This document shows positions 7,651-16,778 of a DNA stretch of 64,000 nt, piece by piece; the first letter of the stretch is position 1; the number at the start of each line of letters is the position of its first letter. The stretch is from Novosphingobium terrae. GTDB taxonomy: Bacteria > Pseudomonadota > Alphaproteobacteria > Sphingomonadales > Sphingomonadaceae. The notes under the pieces are model-generated. The model was not told the DNA's origin, did no database searches, and worked only from the letters and a program-made list of their open reading frames with translations. Made by a program: the position numbers and the translations under genes. The stretch spans positions 1 to 64,000 of the forward strand of contig NZ_JABVZR010000001.1 of the NCBI RefSeq assembly GCF_017163935.1, read 5' to 3'.

Positions 7651-9120
7651 TTAGCCCTCGTGCTTTTCCAGCTCGTTGCCGGCCAGAGTCACCACATGGA
7701 GCAGGTTGGTGGCGCCCGGCGTGCCGAAGGGAACGCCCGCCAGCGCGATCAGCTTGGCGCCGGCCTCGCCGAAGCCATGGCGCAGGGCCATGCGCTTGCC
7801 CTTGGCGATCATCTCCTCGAAGCTGCCGATGTCCTTGGTGTGGACGGCGTGAGCGCCCCACAGCAGGGCCGCCTTGCGTGCCGTCTTCAGGCTGGGGGTC
7901 AGCACCAGCATGGGGGCGGCGGGGCGTTCGCGGGCCACACGGCGCGCGGTCGATCCGCTGGCGGTGAAGACCACGATGCCCGCGATCGACACCGTTTCCG
8001 CGATCGAGGCGCTGGCCTTGGCCAGAGCGTCGGCGGTGGTGGGATCGGCCTCGATTTCGGCGATGTGGATGCGGCGGCGGTAGGTGACGTCTTTTTCCAC
8101 CTGCGATGCGATGCGGTGCATGATCGTCACCGCTTCTTCCGGCCACTGGCCGCTGGCGGTTTCGGCCGAGAGCATCACCACGTCAGCACCGTCATAGACC
8201 GCGTTCGCCACGTCCGACACTTCGGCGCGGGTGGGGGCGGGGCTCTCGATCATCGATTCGAGCATCTGCGTGGCCACGATCACCGGCTTGCCGCTCCGGC
8301 GGGTGGTTTCCACGATCAGCTTCTGGATCGGGGGCACTTCCTCCGGGTTCAGCTCGACGCCCAGATCGCCGCGGGCGACCATCACGCCGTCCGACAGGTT
8401 GATGATCTCGTCCAAGCTCTCGACGGCGGCGGGCTTCTCGATCTTGGCGACCAGAGCGCCATGGCCACCCATCAGCTTGCGGGCTTCGGCCACGTCCTCG
8501 GCGCGCTGCACGAAGGAGAGGCCGATCCAGTCGACATTCTGCGCCACGGCAAAGGCCAGATCGCGGCGGTCCTTCTCGGTCAGGGCGGGGATCGGCACCA
8601 CGGCGTCGGGCACGTTCACACCCTTGCGGTCCGAGATGACGCCGCCGACATCGGCAGAGCACAGGATCTCGTTCTCATCGGCGCGGATGACGCGCAGCTT
8701 GAGCTTGCCGTCATCGATCAGCAGGCGCTGGCCCTTGCGCAGGATGCCGAAAAGCTCGGGATGGGGCAGGCAAACGCGGTTTTCATCGCCGGGCTCCGGG
8801 TTGCGGTCCAGCGTGAAATGGCCCGAGTGACGGATCACGGCGCGGCCATCCTTGAAGGTGCCGACGCGCAGCTTGGGGCCCTGCAGATCGCAGAGGATCG
8901 AGATCGGGCGACCGAACTCCTTCTCGGCCTCACGCACATTGGCGATGGTCTGGGCGTGGGTGGGGTGATCGCCGTGGCTCATGTTGACGCGGAAAGCGTC
9001 GGCACCGGCGCGGATCAGCTTGCGGATCATGTCGATGTCGCGGCTGGCCGGGCCCAGAGTCGCGAGAATCTTGACCTTGCGGCCACGCGGATCGAGCTTG
9101 TGCGAGGGAGACGTAGACAC
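7651..9120 (-). CDS. pyk: Pyruvate kinase
   Basis: Catalyses phosphoenolpyruvate + ADP to pyruvate + ATP, the last step of glycolysis. About 489 aa. Recognisable parts are KILATLGPAS with the active-site Arg, FRVNMSHG, the metal/PEP motif VAKIEKPAAVESLDEI, VARGDLGVE, and the C-terminal domain with TASGSTARRVARERP. The frame also has TTG at 9126, but AAGGA is only 3 nt before that TTG and 9 nt before GTG 9120, so GTG 9120 is preferred. Confidence 0.95.
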   Translation of the reverse strand: MSTSPSHKLDPRGRKVKILATLGPASRDIDMIRKLIRAGADAFRVNMSHGDHPTHAQTIANVREAEKEFGRPISILCDLQGPKLRVGTFKDGRAVIRHSGHFTLDRNPEPGDENRVCLPHPELFGILRKGQRLLIDDGKLKLRVIRADENEILCSADVGGVISDRKGVNVPDAVVPIPALTEKDRRDLAFAVAQNVDWIGLSFVQRAEDVAEARKLMGGHGALVAKIEKPAAVESLDEIINLSDGVMVARGDLGVELNPEEVPPIQKLIVETTRRSGKPVIVATQMLESMIESPAPTRAEVSDVANAVYDGADVVMLSAETASGQWPEEAVTIMHRIASQVEKDVTYRRRIHIAEIEADPTTADALAKASASIAETVSIAGIVVFTASGSTARRVARERPAAPMLVLTPSLKTARKAALLWGAHAVHTKDIGSFEEMIAKGKRMALRHGFGEAGAKLIALAGVPFGTPGATNLLHVVTLAGNELEKHEG

Positions 9121-9225
9121 GCTCAAATTTCCTTCCCGGCGGTTGATTGACTATTGCGCTGTTGTGATAGGCTTTGTGACGCCCGTCCATGACAAAGGCG
9201 CGGCGAAAACCCAAGGATCAATGCC

Positions 9226-9552
9226 ATGAATATGAATGCGAATGAAAACACGGCCGATCCAGTGGATTCCCTGAGTGACGCCCAGGCCGCAGCCGCTTTT
9301 CGTCGGCTCGTGCGGCATTTGCGGCATCGCCATGATGCGCAGAACATTGATCTCATGGGATTGGCCGGTTTTTGCCGGAACTGTCTGGCCGACTGGATCG
9401 TGGAGGCAGGCGCCCCTCTGGATAAGGCGCAGGCTCGCGAGGCGATCCACGGCATGAGCGCGGCGGAATGGAAAGAGCGTTACCAGACCCCTGCCACGCC
9501 GGAGCAACTGGCCCGCATGGAGGAAAGCCTGAAGCTTAACGCCCGGGATTGA
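9226..9552 (+). CDS. DUF1244 family protein
   Basis: A 108-aa cytoplasmic protein that matches the DUF1244 family through RRLVRHLRHRHDAQNIDLMGLAGFCRNC and the following LADW and MSAAEWKERYQ segments. The conserved CxxC-like FCRNC and the paired histidines suggest metal or cofactor binding, but no function is established. It is divergent from pyk, and a terminator-like hairpin follows. Confidence 0.85.
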   Translation: MNMNANENTADPVDSLSDAQAAAAFRRLVRHLRHRHDAQNIDLMGLAGFCRNCLADWIVEAGAPLDKAQAREAIHGMSAAEWKERYQTPATPEQLARMEESLKLNARD

Positions 9553-9570
9553 GGCGGGTTGAGGCGCGTG

Positions 9571-9610
9571 AGAGGCCGATCCTTGGGGATTGCGCCTGAT
9601 GGCCTCTTTT
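9571..9610 (+). terminator. Terminator of the DUF1244 gene
   Basis: AGAGGCC (9571-9577) pairs with GGCCTCT (9601-9607) across a 23-nt loop and runs into TTTT, 19 bp after the DUF1244 stop. Confidence 0.55.
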
Positions 9611-9672
9611 CGTTCCGAGCGAGCGCGGCTATCGGACGGCGCAACTGATTCTACGATTCACGGAGACGAACC

Positions 9673-9912
9673 ATGGCCGAAATGGCAGCCGACGACCGCC
9701 TGCGCCTGCTGATCGAGCGCATCGAGCGCCTCGAAGAGGAAAAGAAGGGCATTCAGGACGACATCAAGGACGTCTATCTGGAAGGCAAGGCCACGGGTTA
9801 TGATCCCAAGGCGATGCGCCAGGTGGTCCGCATCCGCAAGATGAAGCCGGATGACCGCAAGGAACAGGAAGCGATCCTGGAAGTGTATCTGAACGCTCTG
9901 GGTATTTCGTAA
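9673..9912 (+). CDS. gapR: GapR-type nucleoid-associated protein (DUF2312/UPF0335)
   Basis: A 79-aa protein, mostly coiled coil ([29 protein letters not shown]) followed by the conserved basic tail [21 protein letters not shown]. This is the GapR family, shown in Caulobacter to form a clamp on overtwisted DNA and assist topoisomerases during replication. Length and sequence fit the family fully. It is followed by a set of strong inverted repeats before yebC. Confidence 0.9.
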   Translation: MAEMAADDRLRLLIERIERLEEEKKGIQDDIKDVYLEGKATGYDPKAMRQVVRIRKMKPDDRKEQEAILEVYLNALGIS

Positions 9913-9917
9913 GTTTG

Positions 9918-10075
9918 ACATCCGGCTTTCAGCCGGATGTGCGGCACCGGCCCACTCCCCCGGCCCGGCCACCCAGAACATACCGTCGATGGGTGACCGG
10001 GCCGGAGAAGTGAACCGGTGCCGCTTTGCAATCTGCACGGCAGATTAGCCCACAGGAAGCCGAAAACCGGCTTCC
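9918..10075. other. Cluster of hairpins and a long imperfect palindrome between gapR and yebC
   Basis: Four structures lie in 160 bp. (1) Perfect 10-bp stem ACATCCGGCT/AGCCGGATGT, 9918-9940. (2) An 84-bp nested palindrome, 9941-10024: outer GCGGCACCGG/CCGGTGCCGC (10 of 10), middle CCGGCCCGG/CCGGGCCGG (9960-9968 and 9997-10005), inner CCACCCA/TGGGTGA. (3) AATCTGC/GCAGATT, 10030-10046. (4) GGAAGCCG/CGGCTTCC, 10055-10075. The first could end gapR transcripts but lacks a T run. The rest may be processed or regulatory RNA ahead of yebC. Confidence 0.7.
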
Positions 10076-10145
10076 GATTGCCCTTATGGCGCAGTTTCGC
10101 TAGGGGGCTTGCAACCACAGCCTCAAGCAAGACAAAGCGGACACC

Positions 10146-10910
10146 ATGGCAGGCCATTCCAAATTCAAGAACATCATGCACCGCAAGGGCGCTCAGGATA
10201 AGAAGCGTTCGGCGCAGTTTTCGAAATTGTCGCGCGAAATCACCGTCGCGGCCAAGATGGGCATGCCCGATCCGGACATGAACCCGCGCCTGCGCGCCGC
10301 CGTCAACGCGGCCAAGGCGCAGTCCATGCCCAAGGACAACATCCAGCGCGCCATCGACAAGGCGAGCAAGGGCGACGGCGAGAACTACGAGGAAGTGCGC
10401 TATGAGGGTTACGGCCCCGGCGGCGTGGCGATCATCGTGGAAGCGCTGACCGACAACCGCAACCGTACCGCCACCAATGTGCGCACCGCTTTCGCCAAGA
10501 ACGGCGGCAACCTTGGTGCCTCGGGCGCGGTGTCGCACGGTTTCGACCGCCTCGGCCTGATCGAGTACCCCGGCAAGGTCGGCGATGAGGACAAGGTCCT
10601 CGAAGCCGCCATCGAAGCCGGCGCCGAAGACGTCGAATCCGATATGGGCGACGGCGACGAGAACCCCGGCAGCCACCAGATCTGGGTCGCGGTCGATTCG
10701 CTGCACCCCGTCGCGCGCGAGCTGGAAAAGGTCCTTGGCGAAGCCGAGGGCGTGAAGCTGGCCTGGCGCCCGACGCTGAAGACCACTGTCGACGCCGACA
10801 CCGCCACCACGCTGCTCAAGCTGATCGACGTGCTGGACGACGATGACGACGTGCAGACCGTCTGGGGCAATTACGAGATCCCCGACGAGGTGATGGAACA
10901 GCTGGGCTAA
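10146..10910 (+). CDS. yebC: YebC/TACO1-family protein
   Basis: A 254-aa member of the YebC/PmpR family. The N terminus [21 protein letters not shown], the [21 protein letters not shown] stretch and the acidic C-terminal domain are diagnostic. Family members are described as transcriptional regulators and, more recently, as ribosome-associated factors helping translation of proline-rich stretches. Its position upstream of the ruv genes is common in bacteria. DUF3147 follows after 6 bp. Confidence 0.93.
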   Translation: MAGHSKFKNIMHRKGAQDKKRSAQFSKLSREITVAAKMGMPDPDMNPRLRAAVNAAKAQSMPKDNIQRAIDKASKGDGENYEEVRYEGYGPGGVAIIVEALTDNRNRTATNVRTAFAKNGGNLGASGAVSHGFDRLGLIEYPGKVGDEDKVLEAAIEAGAEDVESDMGDGDENPGSHQIWVAVDSLHPVARELEKVLGEAEGVKLAWRPTLKTTVDADTATTLLKLIDVLDDDDDVQTVWGNYEIPDEVMEQLG

Positions 10911-10916
10911 GGTCCG

Positions 10917-11279
10917 GTGATCTCACCCGTGGTGCAGATGATCGCCAAGGCCCTGCTGGCCGGGGCGATCATCGCCACCATCGCGGAAATCGGCAAGCGC
11001 GCTCCCACCATGGGCGCGCTTGTCGCGTCTTTGCCGCTGGTGTCCGTGCTGGGGATGATCTTCCTCTGGCACGCCCGCCCCGATGCAGAGGCCATGGCCG
11101 CCCATGCGCAGGCCACCTTCTGGTATGTGATTCCGTCCTTGCCGATGTTTCTGCTGATCCCGGCGCTGTTGCGGCAGGGCGTGGGCTTCTGGCCTGCTTT
11201 GGTCTTGGGATGCGTGCTGACCATCGGGCTTTATCTGGGCATGGTGCATTGGGGCACCCGCTGGGGACTTAAGCTGTGA
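10917..11279 (+). CDS. DUF3147 family inner-membrane protein
   Basis: A 120-aa protein with four hydrophobic helices; the first carries the family segment [23 protein letters not shown]. Function is unknown. It starts at GTG 10917, 6 bp after yebC, and its stop overlaps the ruvC GTG (GTGA), so yebC-DUF3147-ruvC look cotranscribed. Confidence 0.85.
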   Translation: MISPVVQMIAKALLAGAIIATIAEIGKRAPTMGALVASLPLVSVLGMIFLWHARPDAEAMAAHAQATFWYVIPSLPMFLLIPALLRQGVGFWPALVLGCVLTIGLYLGMVHWGTRWGLKL

Positions 11280-11752
11280 TTATCTTGGGAATTGACCCCG
11301 GCCTCACCGTCACCGGCTGGGGCGTGATCGCCAAATCGGGCAGCCGCATCAGCCATGTCGCCAATGGCCAAGTGCGCACCGACATTCAGGCCCCCATGGC
11401 CGAGCGTCTGCTGGAGCTGGACCGCGTGATCACCGATGTGATCGCCCAGTACCAGCCCGATTTCAGCGCGGTGGAAGAGATCTTCGTGAACGTGAACCCG
11501 CAGTCGACGCTGAAGCTGGGGCAGGCGCGCGGGGTGGCGCTGGTCTCTCTGGCGCGGGCGGGGCTGCAGATTTCGGAATATCCGTCGAAAGTGGTGAAGA
11601 AGGCGCTGGTCGGCACCGGAGGCGCGGCCAAGGGGCAGGTGCAGGCCATGCTCGGCGTGCTGCTGCCCGGGGTGAAGCTGAAGGGCGAGGACGCGGCGGA
11701 TGCTCTGGCTGTGGCGATTACCCATGCGCATCATTTGGGTAGTCATCGGTAA
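11276..11752 (+). CDS. ruvC: Holliday junction resolvase RuvC
   Basis: An endonuclease that cuts Holliday junctions within the RuvABC complex. 158 aa. Catalytic acids are visible at Asp7 (LGIDPGL), the Glu pair near 67-68 (AVEEIFVN) and the C-terminal [12 protein letters not shown] aspartates. GTG 11276 overlaps the DUF3147 stop by 4 nt. Repeat copy 2 begins 22 bp after its stop and separates it from ruvA. Confidence 0.95.
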   Translation: MIILGIDPGLTVTGWGVIAKSGSRISHVANGQVRTDIQAPMAERLLELDRVITDVIAQYQPDFSAVEEIFVNVNPQSTLKLGQARGVALVSLARAGLQISEYPSKVVKKALVGTGGAAKGQVQAMLGVLLPGVKLKGEDAADALAVAITHAHHLGSHR

Positions 11753-11773
11753 GGGGTTTCAAGAAAGTAAGAT

Positions 11774-12000
11774 GCGAGGGGGTTACCCCCTCGCGCTCCC
11801 ATGACGTCTTCCGGCGATGGGGCAGTGGTGCCCGATCCTTGCGCCCTAACTCTCCACCTGCTGGCGCCGCAGGCAGGTCATCTCTTGAACGATAGGCCGC
11901 GCTGGCGATGTTAGAGCCTGCGGCGCGGCGACGTTGCTCCAAGGCCGAACCCGAAGCACAACGCAGACAGTAAAGGGAGCGCGAGGGTTATGACCCTCGC
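11774..12000 (+). repeat. Dispersed intergenic palindromic repeat, copy 2 (forward)
   Basis: 227 bp with the same layout as copy 1. The left tip is GGTTACC; the right hairpin tip is TTATGA (GAGGG-TTATGA-CCCTC), different from copy 1 but still flanked by the intact stem. The central stem GGCGCCGCAGGC/GCCTGCGGCGC encloses a different internal sequence. It lies between two co-oriented genes, ruvC and ruvA, and leaves 63 bp before the ruvA ATG, which must hold any ruvA promoter. Confidence 0.92.
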
Positions 12001-12063
12001 ATTTCCACTTTCTCCCTCCTTAAAAATGTTCCCAAATCGTTCCACTTCCGCTAGCCATGCGCC

Positions 12064-12675
12064 ATGATCGCAAAACTGACAGGCATCCTCGACGATTTCG
12101 GCCCTGACTGGGCGGTGATCGACGTCAATGGCGTGGGTTATATGGTGTTCTGCTCGGCGCGGACGCTGCAGGCTTTTGGCGTGCGGGGGGACAAGGTTAC
12201 CGCGCATACCGAGATGCAGGTGAGCGAGACGGACATGCGCCTGATCGGCTTCACCAGCGCGGGCGAGCGGGCGTGGTTCCGCCTGCTGACGCATGTGCAG
12301 GGCGTGGGCAGCAAGGTGGCGCTGGCCATTTTGTCCGCGCTCACGGTCGAGGAATTGCAGAAGGCCTGCGCGCATGGCGATTCCGCGATGGTCGCGCGGG
12401 CCAATGGCGTGGGGCCCAAGCTGGCGGCGCGCATCGTCAATGAGCTGAAGGACAAGGCGGGGGGCATGGCCTTTGCCTCGCCGGGCGGCGTTGCGGTGTC
12501 TGGCGGCGCTGTGCCGGAGGGCAATGTCGGGGTCGATGCGGTTTCGGCCTTGCTGAATCTGGGTTTCAAGCCAGCTGTGGCGACTCAGGCGGTGGCGGGG
12601 GCCATTGAGGAGATGGGCGAGGATGCCGGGCTGAACGTGCTGATCCGCGTGGCGCTGAAGAAGGCGGCCGGGTGA
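12064..12675 (+). CDS. ruvA: Holliday junction branch migration protein RuvA
   Basis: The junction-binding subunit that loads RuvB helicase. 203 aa with the N-terminal OB fold ([28 protein letters not shown]), two helix-hairpin-helix motifs ([13 protein letters not shown] and [19 protein letters not shown]) and the small C-terminal domain III that contacts RuvB. The stop overlaps the start of the next small gene. Confidence 0.95.
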   Translation: MIAKLTGILDDFGPDWAVIDVNGVGYMVFCSARTLQAFGVRGDKVTAHTEMQVSETDMRLIGFTSAGERAWFRLLTHVQGVGSKVALAILSALTVEELQKACAHGDSAMVARANGVGPKLAARIVNELKDKAGGMAFASPGGVAVSGGAVPEGNVGVDAVSALLNLGFKPAVATQAVAGAIEEMGEDAGLNVLIRVALKKAAG

Positions 12676-12917
12676 TGCGCATACTGGCCTATGGCCTGTA
12701 TGGGGCGGCGGCAGCGCCGGTCCTGTGGGTATGGTTTTGGCGTGTTTTCTCGATTGGTGAGCCCGAATGTCATTTTGATCCGGCGGGATGCCCGCTGGCG
12801 ACGACGTGGCAGATCATCGGGCAACTGGCGTTTGTGGCCTTGCCTTTGGTGATCGCGGGGCTTTTTGTGCCTTATCGTCGGCTGGTGCGTCGTGTGGCGC
12901 TTCGGCAGGTGCCGTGA
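12675..12917 (+). CDS. Small hypothetical membrane protein
   Basis: An 80-aa protein with two predicted transmembrane helices (about residues 5-22 and 47-66) and a CxxxxxxC pair in the loop (PECHFDPAGC). ATG 12675 overlaps the ruvA stop as TGATG; GTG 12672 is an alternative one codon upstream. It sits inside the ruvA-ruvB unit. I do not recognise the family. Confidence 0.65.
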   Translation: MRILAYGLYGAAAAPVLWVWFWRVFSIGEPECHFDPAGCPLATTWQIIGQLAFVALPLVIAGLFVPYRRLVRRVALRQVP

Positions 12918-12952
12918 TCCTCGTTTTGCCTTCAACCGAAAGCTCACGCCTT

Positions 12953-13489
12953 ATGCGCTTGACCCTTCCTGTTCTGGCTCTGTGTCTGGCCGCGACCCCG
13001 GCGATGGCGCAGGATCTGCCCAAGTTCCATACCGGCCCGGTCTTCGATTTCGGCAAGGTGGCTGATGTGGTCTCTGACATGCCGATCCCGCGCGATGCCC
13101 ATTTCAAGGTCATTCTGGACACGGGCGATGCGGGCAAGCCGGGCGAGATCAACCCCACGATCAACACCGCCGCGCGCTTCATCAACATGCATGTCGCGGC
13201 GGGCGTGCCCGAGGCGAACATCAAGGTCGCGCTGATCCTGCATGGGCCTGCCGGGATCGATGTGACGAAGGACGCTTTTTACGGCGCCAAGCAAGGTGGT
13301 AAGCCCAACCCCAATGCCCGTGCCGTGGCGCAATTGCTGGCGCATGGCGTGGACATCTATCTCTGCGGGCAGAGCGGCACCGGCATGGGCATCGCCAAAA
13401 GCGATATGCTGCCCGGCGTGAAAATGGTGCTCTCCGCCCTGACCGCCCGCGCGCTGTTGCAGCAGCAGGGCTATACCGTAAATCCATGA
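12953..13489 (+). CDS. Periplasmic DsrE/DsrF-like protein
   Basis: A 178-aa protein with a clear signal peptide ([20 protein letters not shown]) and a DsrE/F-like alpha/beta fold: [39 protein letters not shown] and a C-terminal [15 protein letters not shown] single cysteine near the C-terminal strand is in the position used by sulfur-relay members. Exported DsrE-like proteins are common in proteobacteria with no firm function. Its presence between ruvA and ruvB is unusual for a repair operon. Confidence 0.75.
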   Translation: MRLTLPVLALCLAATPAMAQDLPKFHTGPVFDFGKVADVVSDMPIPRDAHFKVILDTGDAGKPGEINPTINTAARFINMHVAAGVPEANIKVALILHGPAGIDVTKDAFYGAKQGGKPNPNARAVAQLLAHGVDIYLCGQSGTGMGIAKSDMLPGVKMVLSALTARALLQQQGYTVNP

Positions 13490-13499
13490 GCATCGACCC

Positions 13500-14528
13500 G
13501 TGACTGACAACCCTCTCCTCTCCGCCCATCGTCAGATCGAGGATGCAGACGCCGCGCTGCGCCCCAAATCGCTGCTCGAATTCGTGGGGCAGGCGGCAGC
13601 CAAGGACAATCTGCGCGTCTTCATCGAATCCGCCAAATCGCGCGGCGAGGCGATGGACCACACGCTGTTCTTCGGCCCCCCCGGCCTGGGCAAGACCACG
13701 CTGGCGCAGATCATCGCGCGCGAGCTGGGCGTCAATTTCCGCGCCACCTCGGGGCCTGTCATTGCCAAATCGGGCGATCTGGCCGCGCTGCTCACCAATC
13801 TGGAGGAGGGCGATGTCCTCTTCATCGATGAAATCCATCGCCTCAATCCGGCGGTGGAAGAGGTGCTGTACCCCGCCATGGAGGACCGCGCGCTCGATCT
13901 GATGATCGGCGAGGGGCCTTCGGCGCGCTCGGTGCGGATCGATCTGCCGCCCTTCACGCTGATCGGCGCGACCACCCGCATGGGCCTGCTGCAAACGCCT
14001 TTGCGCGATCGCTTCGGTATCCCGGTGCGCCTGCAATTCTACACCGTGCCCGAGCTGGAGCGGGTGATCACCCGCGCCGCTGCCCTGATGAACATCGGCA
14101 TCGAAAAGGAGGGCGCCATCGAAATCGCCCGCCGTTCACGCGGCACCCCGCGCGTGGCCGGGCGCCTGCTGCGCCGCGTGCGCGATTTCGCGCATGTCGC
14201 GGGCAGCCCCAGCATCACCCGGGCCATTGCCGACGACTCTCTGACCCGGCTGGAGGTCGACAGCCTCGGCCTCGATCTGCAGGACCGCCGCTATCTCCAG
14301 ATGATTGCCGAGATCTACAAGGGCGGCCCGGTTGGCGTGGAAACCATGGCGGCTGGCCTTTCCGAACCGCGCGACACCATCGAGGAGGTGATCGAGCCCT
14401 ACCTCATCCAGCTCGGCATGGTGGCGCGCACCGCGCGCGGGCGCTGCCTGAACGACCGGGCGTGGCAGCATCTGGGGATGACCCCGCCGTCCTCGCAGGC
14501 CGGACTCTTCGAATCGGACGAGGACTGA
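13500..14528 (+). CDS. ruvB: Holliday junction branch migration helicase RuvB
   Basis: The AAA+ motor of RuvAB. 342 aa. Walker [12 protein letters not shown], Walker [13 protein letters not shown], sensor [19 protein letters not shown], and the winged-helix C-terminal domain with [22 protein letters not shown]. It starts at GTG 13500, 10 bp after the DsrE-like gene. Confidence 0.96.
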   Translation: MTDNPLLSAHRQIEDADAALRPKSLLEFVGQAAAKDNLRVFIESAKSRGEAMDHTLFFGPPGLGKTTLAQIIARELGVNFRATSGPVIAKSGDLAALLTNLEEGDVLFIDEIHRLNPAVEEVLYPAMEDRALDLMIGEGPSARSVRIDLPPFTLIGATTRMGLLQTPLRDRFGIPVRLQFYTVPELERVITRAAALMNIGIEKEGAIEIARRSRGTPRVAGRLLRRVRDFAHVAGSPSITRAIADDSLTRLEVDSLGLDLQDRRYLQMIAEIYKGGPVGVETMAAGLSEPRDTIEEVIEPYLIQLGMVARTARGRCLNDRAWQHLGMTPPSSQAGLFESDED

Positions 14529-14824
14529 GGGCTGGCGGGGCCGTTCGGCAAACGGCTTACCCCGTAAACATCTCACCCCATCCTCTGTGCCGCAGCGGGA
14601 CATCAGGCTTGCCCAAGCTCCCCCAAACTGCCAAATCCCGAAACGGGACAGTCCCATACGCTTGAATCAGGTTGTCTGCGTGCGATGGTTGGGGCTTGTA
14701 GAAAGCTAAGGCGAGCCCTCTGACGGGTTCCTCGGCAAGAAACCAAGCATCAAGGGTTTCGCGCTATGGGGCCCAGGGGTGGGCGCCGGGGCAATCGTGG
14801 CCCGGTAACAGTGGGAATTGGACT
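14529..14824. other. Intergenic region between ruvB and the surface-protein gene
   Basis: Holds a short hairpin GCCGTT/AACGGC (14540-14556), which could end ruvB transcription but lacks a T run, and a stem GAAACC/GGGTTTC about 75 bp before the next ATG. I looked for a cyclic-di-GMP or other riboswitch core and could not support one. Promoters are not identifiable with confidence. Confidence 0.4.
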
Positions 14825-15634
14825 ATGTCGGTTCGAGTGGGCATCGCAAAACTGGCTATGGTGATCGCCGGCGGCGCGCTGGTGAGCGGCGGCGCCGTTC
14901 ACGTCGCCGAGAAGATGGCCGCCGGCAAGCCGCAGTATGTGAAGCACCCCAAGACGGTGGTTCACAAGCCTGTCCACCACGTGGTCCATACGCCTCCGCG
15001 CGCCAAGCCCTGCTGCACGCCCACGCCGCCTCAGGTGGCGATGGTGCCGGTGCCGCCTCCGGGCCTGCCGCCCGCCAATTTCGTGCCGGTCGCGCCCGAT
15101 GTCGGCCCTGGCGGCGGCGGTGAGGACCGCGTGCGCGTCGTCAGCAATGGCGGTTCGTCGAGCGGCGGCTTCTTCGGTGGCTTCTTCGGCAGCAGCGGTG
15201 GCGGCGGCACGGTCGTCGTGACCAGCAGCGGCACCAATGGCGGTTCGACCACGACCACCACCACGACCACCAGCGGCGGTTCCGGCTCGGGTTCGACCTC
15301 GGGCAGCAGCTCGACCTCGGGATCGAGCAGCGGTTCCAGCTCGACCAGCGGTTCGACCAGCACGTCGTCGTCCACCTCGACATCCACGTCGACCTCGACC
15401 TCGACATCCACCTCGACCAGCACCAGCACGTCGACCTCCAGCTCCACCTCGGGCTCGACCAGCACGAGCACCAGCACGTCGACCTCGGGCTCGACCAGCG
15501 GCTGGCACGGCTGGCATCCGCATCATCCCGATGGCCCCACGCCGGTGCCCGCGCCGCCGATGCTGCTGCTGTTCGGCGGTGCTGTCGCCGCTGTGGCCGC
15601 GCGCCGCCGTTTCGGGAAGAAGAAGCAGGACTGA
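14825..15634 (+). CDS. Ser/Thr-rich surface protein with PEP-CTERM-like sorting tail
   Basis: 269 aa in four parts: an N-terminal hydrophobic signal segment (about residues 8-25), a His/Pro-rich region with CC, a Gly-rich turn, and a low-complexity Ser/Thr/Gly tract over about residues 135-228 in which Ser-Thr dipeptides repeat. The tail has PVPAPP, then a short hydrophobic helix MLLLFGGAVAAVAA, then RRRFGKKK. That order (Pro-rich motif, helix, Arg cluster) is the PEP-CTERM type of exosortase substrate, but with PAP instead of the canonical PEP. The Ser/Thr tract would be a candidate O-glycosylation site. It is monocistronic with its own terminator. Confidence 0.7.
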   Translation: MSVRVGIAKLAMVIAGGALVSGGAVHVAEKMAAGKPQYVKHPKTVVHKPVHHVVHTPPRAKPCCTPTPPQVAMVPVPPPGLPPANFVPVAPDVGPGGGGEDRVRVVSNGGSSSGGFFGGFFGSSGGGGTVVVTSSGTNGGSTTTTTTTTSGGSGSGSTSGSSSTSGSSSGSSSTSGSTSTSSSTSTSTSTSTSTSTSTSTSTSTSSSTSGSTSTSTSTSTSGSTSGWHGWHPHHPDGPTPVPAPPMLLLFGGAVAAVAARRRFGKKKQD

Positions 15635-15654
15635 GCTTCTCGCAGGCTTGGCTC

Positions 15655-15690
15655 AAGGCGCGTGATCGGCAGGCCGGTCGCGCGCTTTTG
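15655..15690 (+). terminator. Terminator of the surface-protein gene
   Basis: GCGCG (15658-15662) pairs with CGCGC (15681-15685); A-rich bases before and TTTT after extend the stem. It begins 20 bp after the stop. Confidence 0.6.
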
Positions 15691-15758
15691 CGTTAGGGGT
15701 TCCTTCGGTTCTGGCCGCTATCGCCTTGTTTTGACTGAAGGCCACAGGAACGGGTTTT

Positions 15759-16595
15759 ATGCGCCATCTGCCGCCCCATGCTGTCGAGACATTTGCGGGC
15801 CTCTATCCCGAAGTGCCGCATATCATCGAGCATCAGCTTTGCGACCATCCGCTGATGGAGCTGGAGGCGCTGGCGCAGCTGGCCGAACGTCTGCCCGCCA
15901 AGAACATCGAACATGCCTATGCCGCCCAGCCCATCGGCGTGACCGGCAAGCCGCCGGTGCCGTCGATCAGCGCGGCTGATGCCATCCGCCAGATCGACAC
16001 GGCGGGCTGCTGGGTCGCCCTGACCTTTATCGAGCAGGACCCGGCCTATCGCGCCCTGCTGCTGTCGGTGATCGACGAGCTGCGCGCCGCCATCGAGCCG
16101 CGCACCGGGGCGATCCATACGCCTCAGGCCTTTGTCTTCGTGTCCTCGCCCAATGCGGTGACGCCCTATCACTTTGATCCCGAACACAACATTCTGATGC
16201 AGATCCGCGGCACCAAGGTGATGACCCAGTTCCCGGCGGGCGATCCCTTCTACGCCGCCGCCGAGATTCACGAGGCCTATCACACCGGCGGCGGCCGTGA
16301 ATTGAGCTGGCGTGACGAGATGCTGCCCGGCGGCAAGGATTTCGCGCTGGCGCCGGGGCAGGGGCTGATGGTGCCGGTGATGGCGCCGCATTTCGTGCGC
16401 AACGGGCCGGTGCCCTCGGTGTCGCTGTCGATCACCTGGCGTTCGGAATGGAGCTATGAGGAGGGCGCGGCGCGTGCCTTCAATGGCGTGCTGCGCGGCT
16501 GGGGTCTTTCGCCCGCGCTGCCGGGGCGCTGGCCCGCGCAGAATCGCGCCAAGGCCTATGCCTGGCGCGCGCTTCAGAAGCTGGGGCTGAAATAG
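15759..16595 (+). CDS. Cupin/JmjC-like protein
   Basis: A 278-aa protein of the cupin-8/JmjC-like type. The central segment TPYHFDPEHNILMQIRGTKVMTQFP has the HxD pair for Fe(II) and the beta-barrel strand typical of these oxygenase-like folds. A distal His (VMAPHFVRNG) would be the third metal ligand. Such proteins could hydroxylate a protein or small molecule with 2-oxoglutarate, but many have no known substrate. It stands alone between two terminators. Confidence 0.75.
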   Translation: MRHLPPHAVETFAGLYPEVPHIIEHQLCDHPLMELEALAQLAERLPAKNIEHAYAAQPIGVTGKPPVPSISAADAIRQIDTAGCWVALTFIEQDPAYRALLLSVIDELRAAIEPRTGAIHTPQAFVFVSSPNAVTPYHFDPEHNILMQIRGTKVMTQFPAGDPFYAAAEIHEAYHTGGGRELSWRDEMLPGGKDFALAPGQGLMVPVMAPHFVRNGPVPSVSLSITWRSEWSYEEGAARAFNGVLRGWGLSPALPGRWPAQNRAKAYAWRALQKLGLK

Positions 16596-16778
16596 CGGCT
16601 GGCTGGCCGTTCTCTCTTGAAATGCTTGCCGAATAGGGCAACTATGATCGTTTTTTGGCGGATGGAGCAACAGAATCGCTCCTGCGCCGTTTCCACCCTC
16701 CGCAGGGCTCCCGGCAGGCCGGTCATCGGCTTTTCATGCTTTGGGCCGATAAGAGTGTGAACGTTCGAAGGCAAGCAG

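Noticed and set aside
7525..9150. 541-aa open frame on the plus strand over pyk
   Set aside because: Antisense shadow of a well-conserved pyruvate kinase; His/Gly/Arg-rich composition typical of GC-rich complement frames.
9941..10024. Tenth copy of the dispersed element in the gapR-yebC palindrome
   Set aside because: It lacks the GCGAGGG/CCCTCGC ends and the conserved GGCGCCGCAGGC centre.
14529..14824. Cyclic-di-GMP or other riboswitch before the surface-protein gene
   Set aside because: Only a short GAAACC/GGGTTTC stem was found; no conserved core motif.
14750..15526. Arg/Ala-rich minus-strand frame over the Ser/Thr protein gene
   Set aside because: Product of the low-complexity repeat read in reverse.
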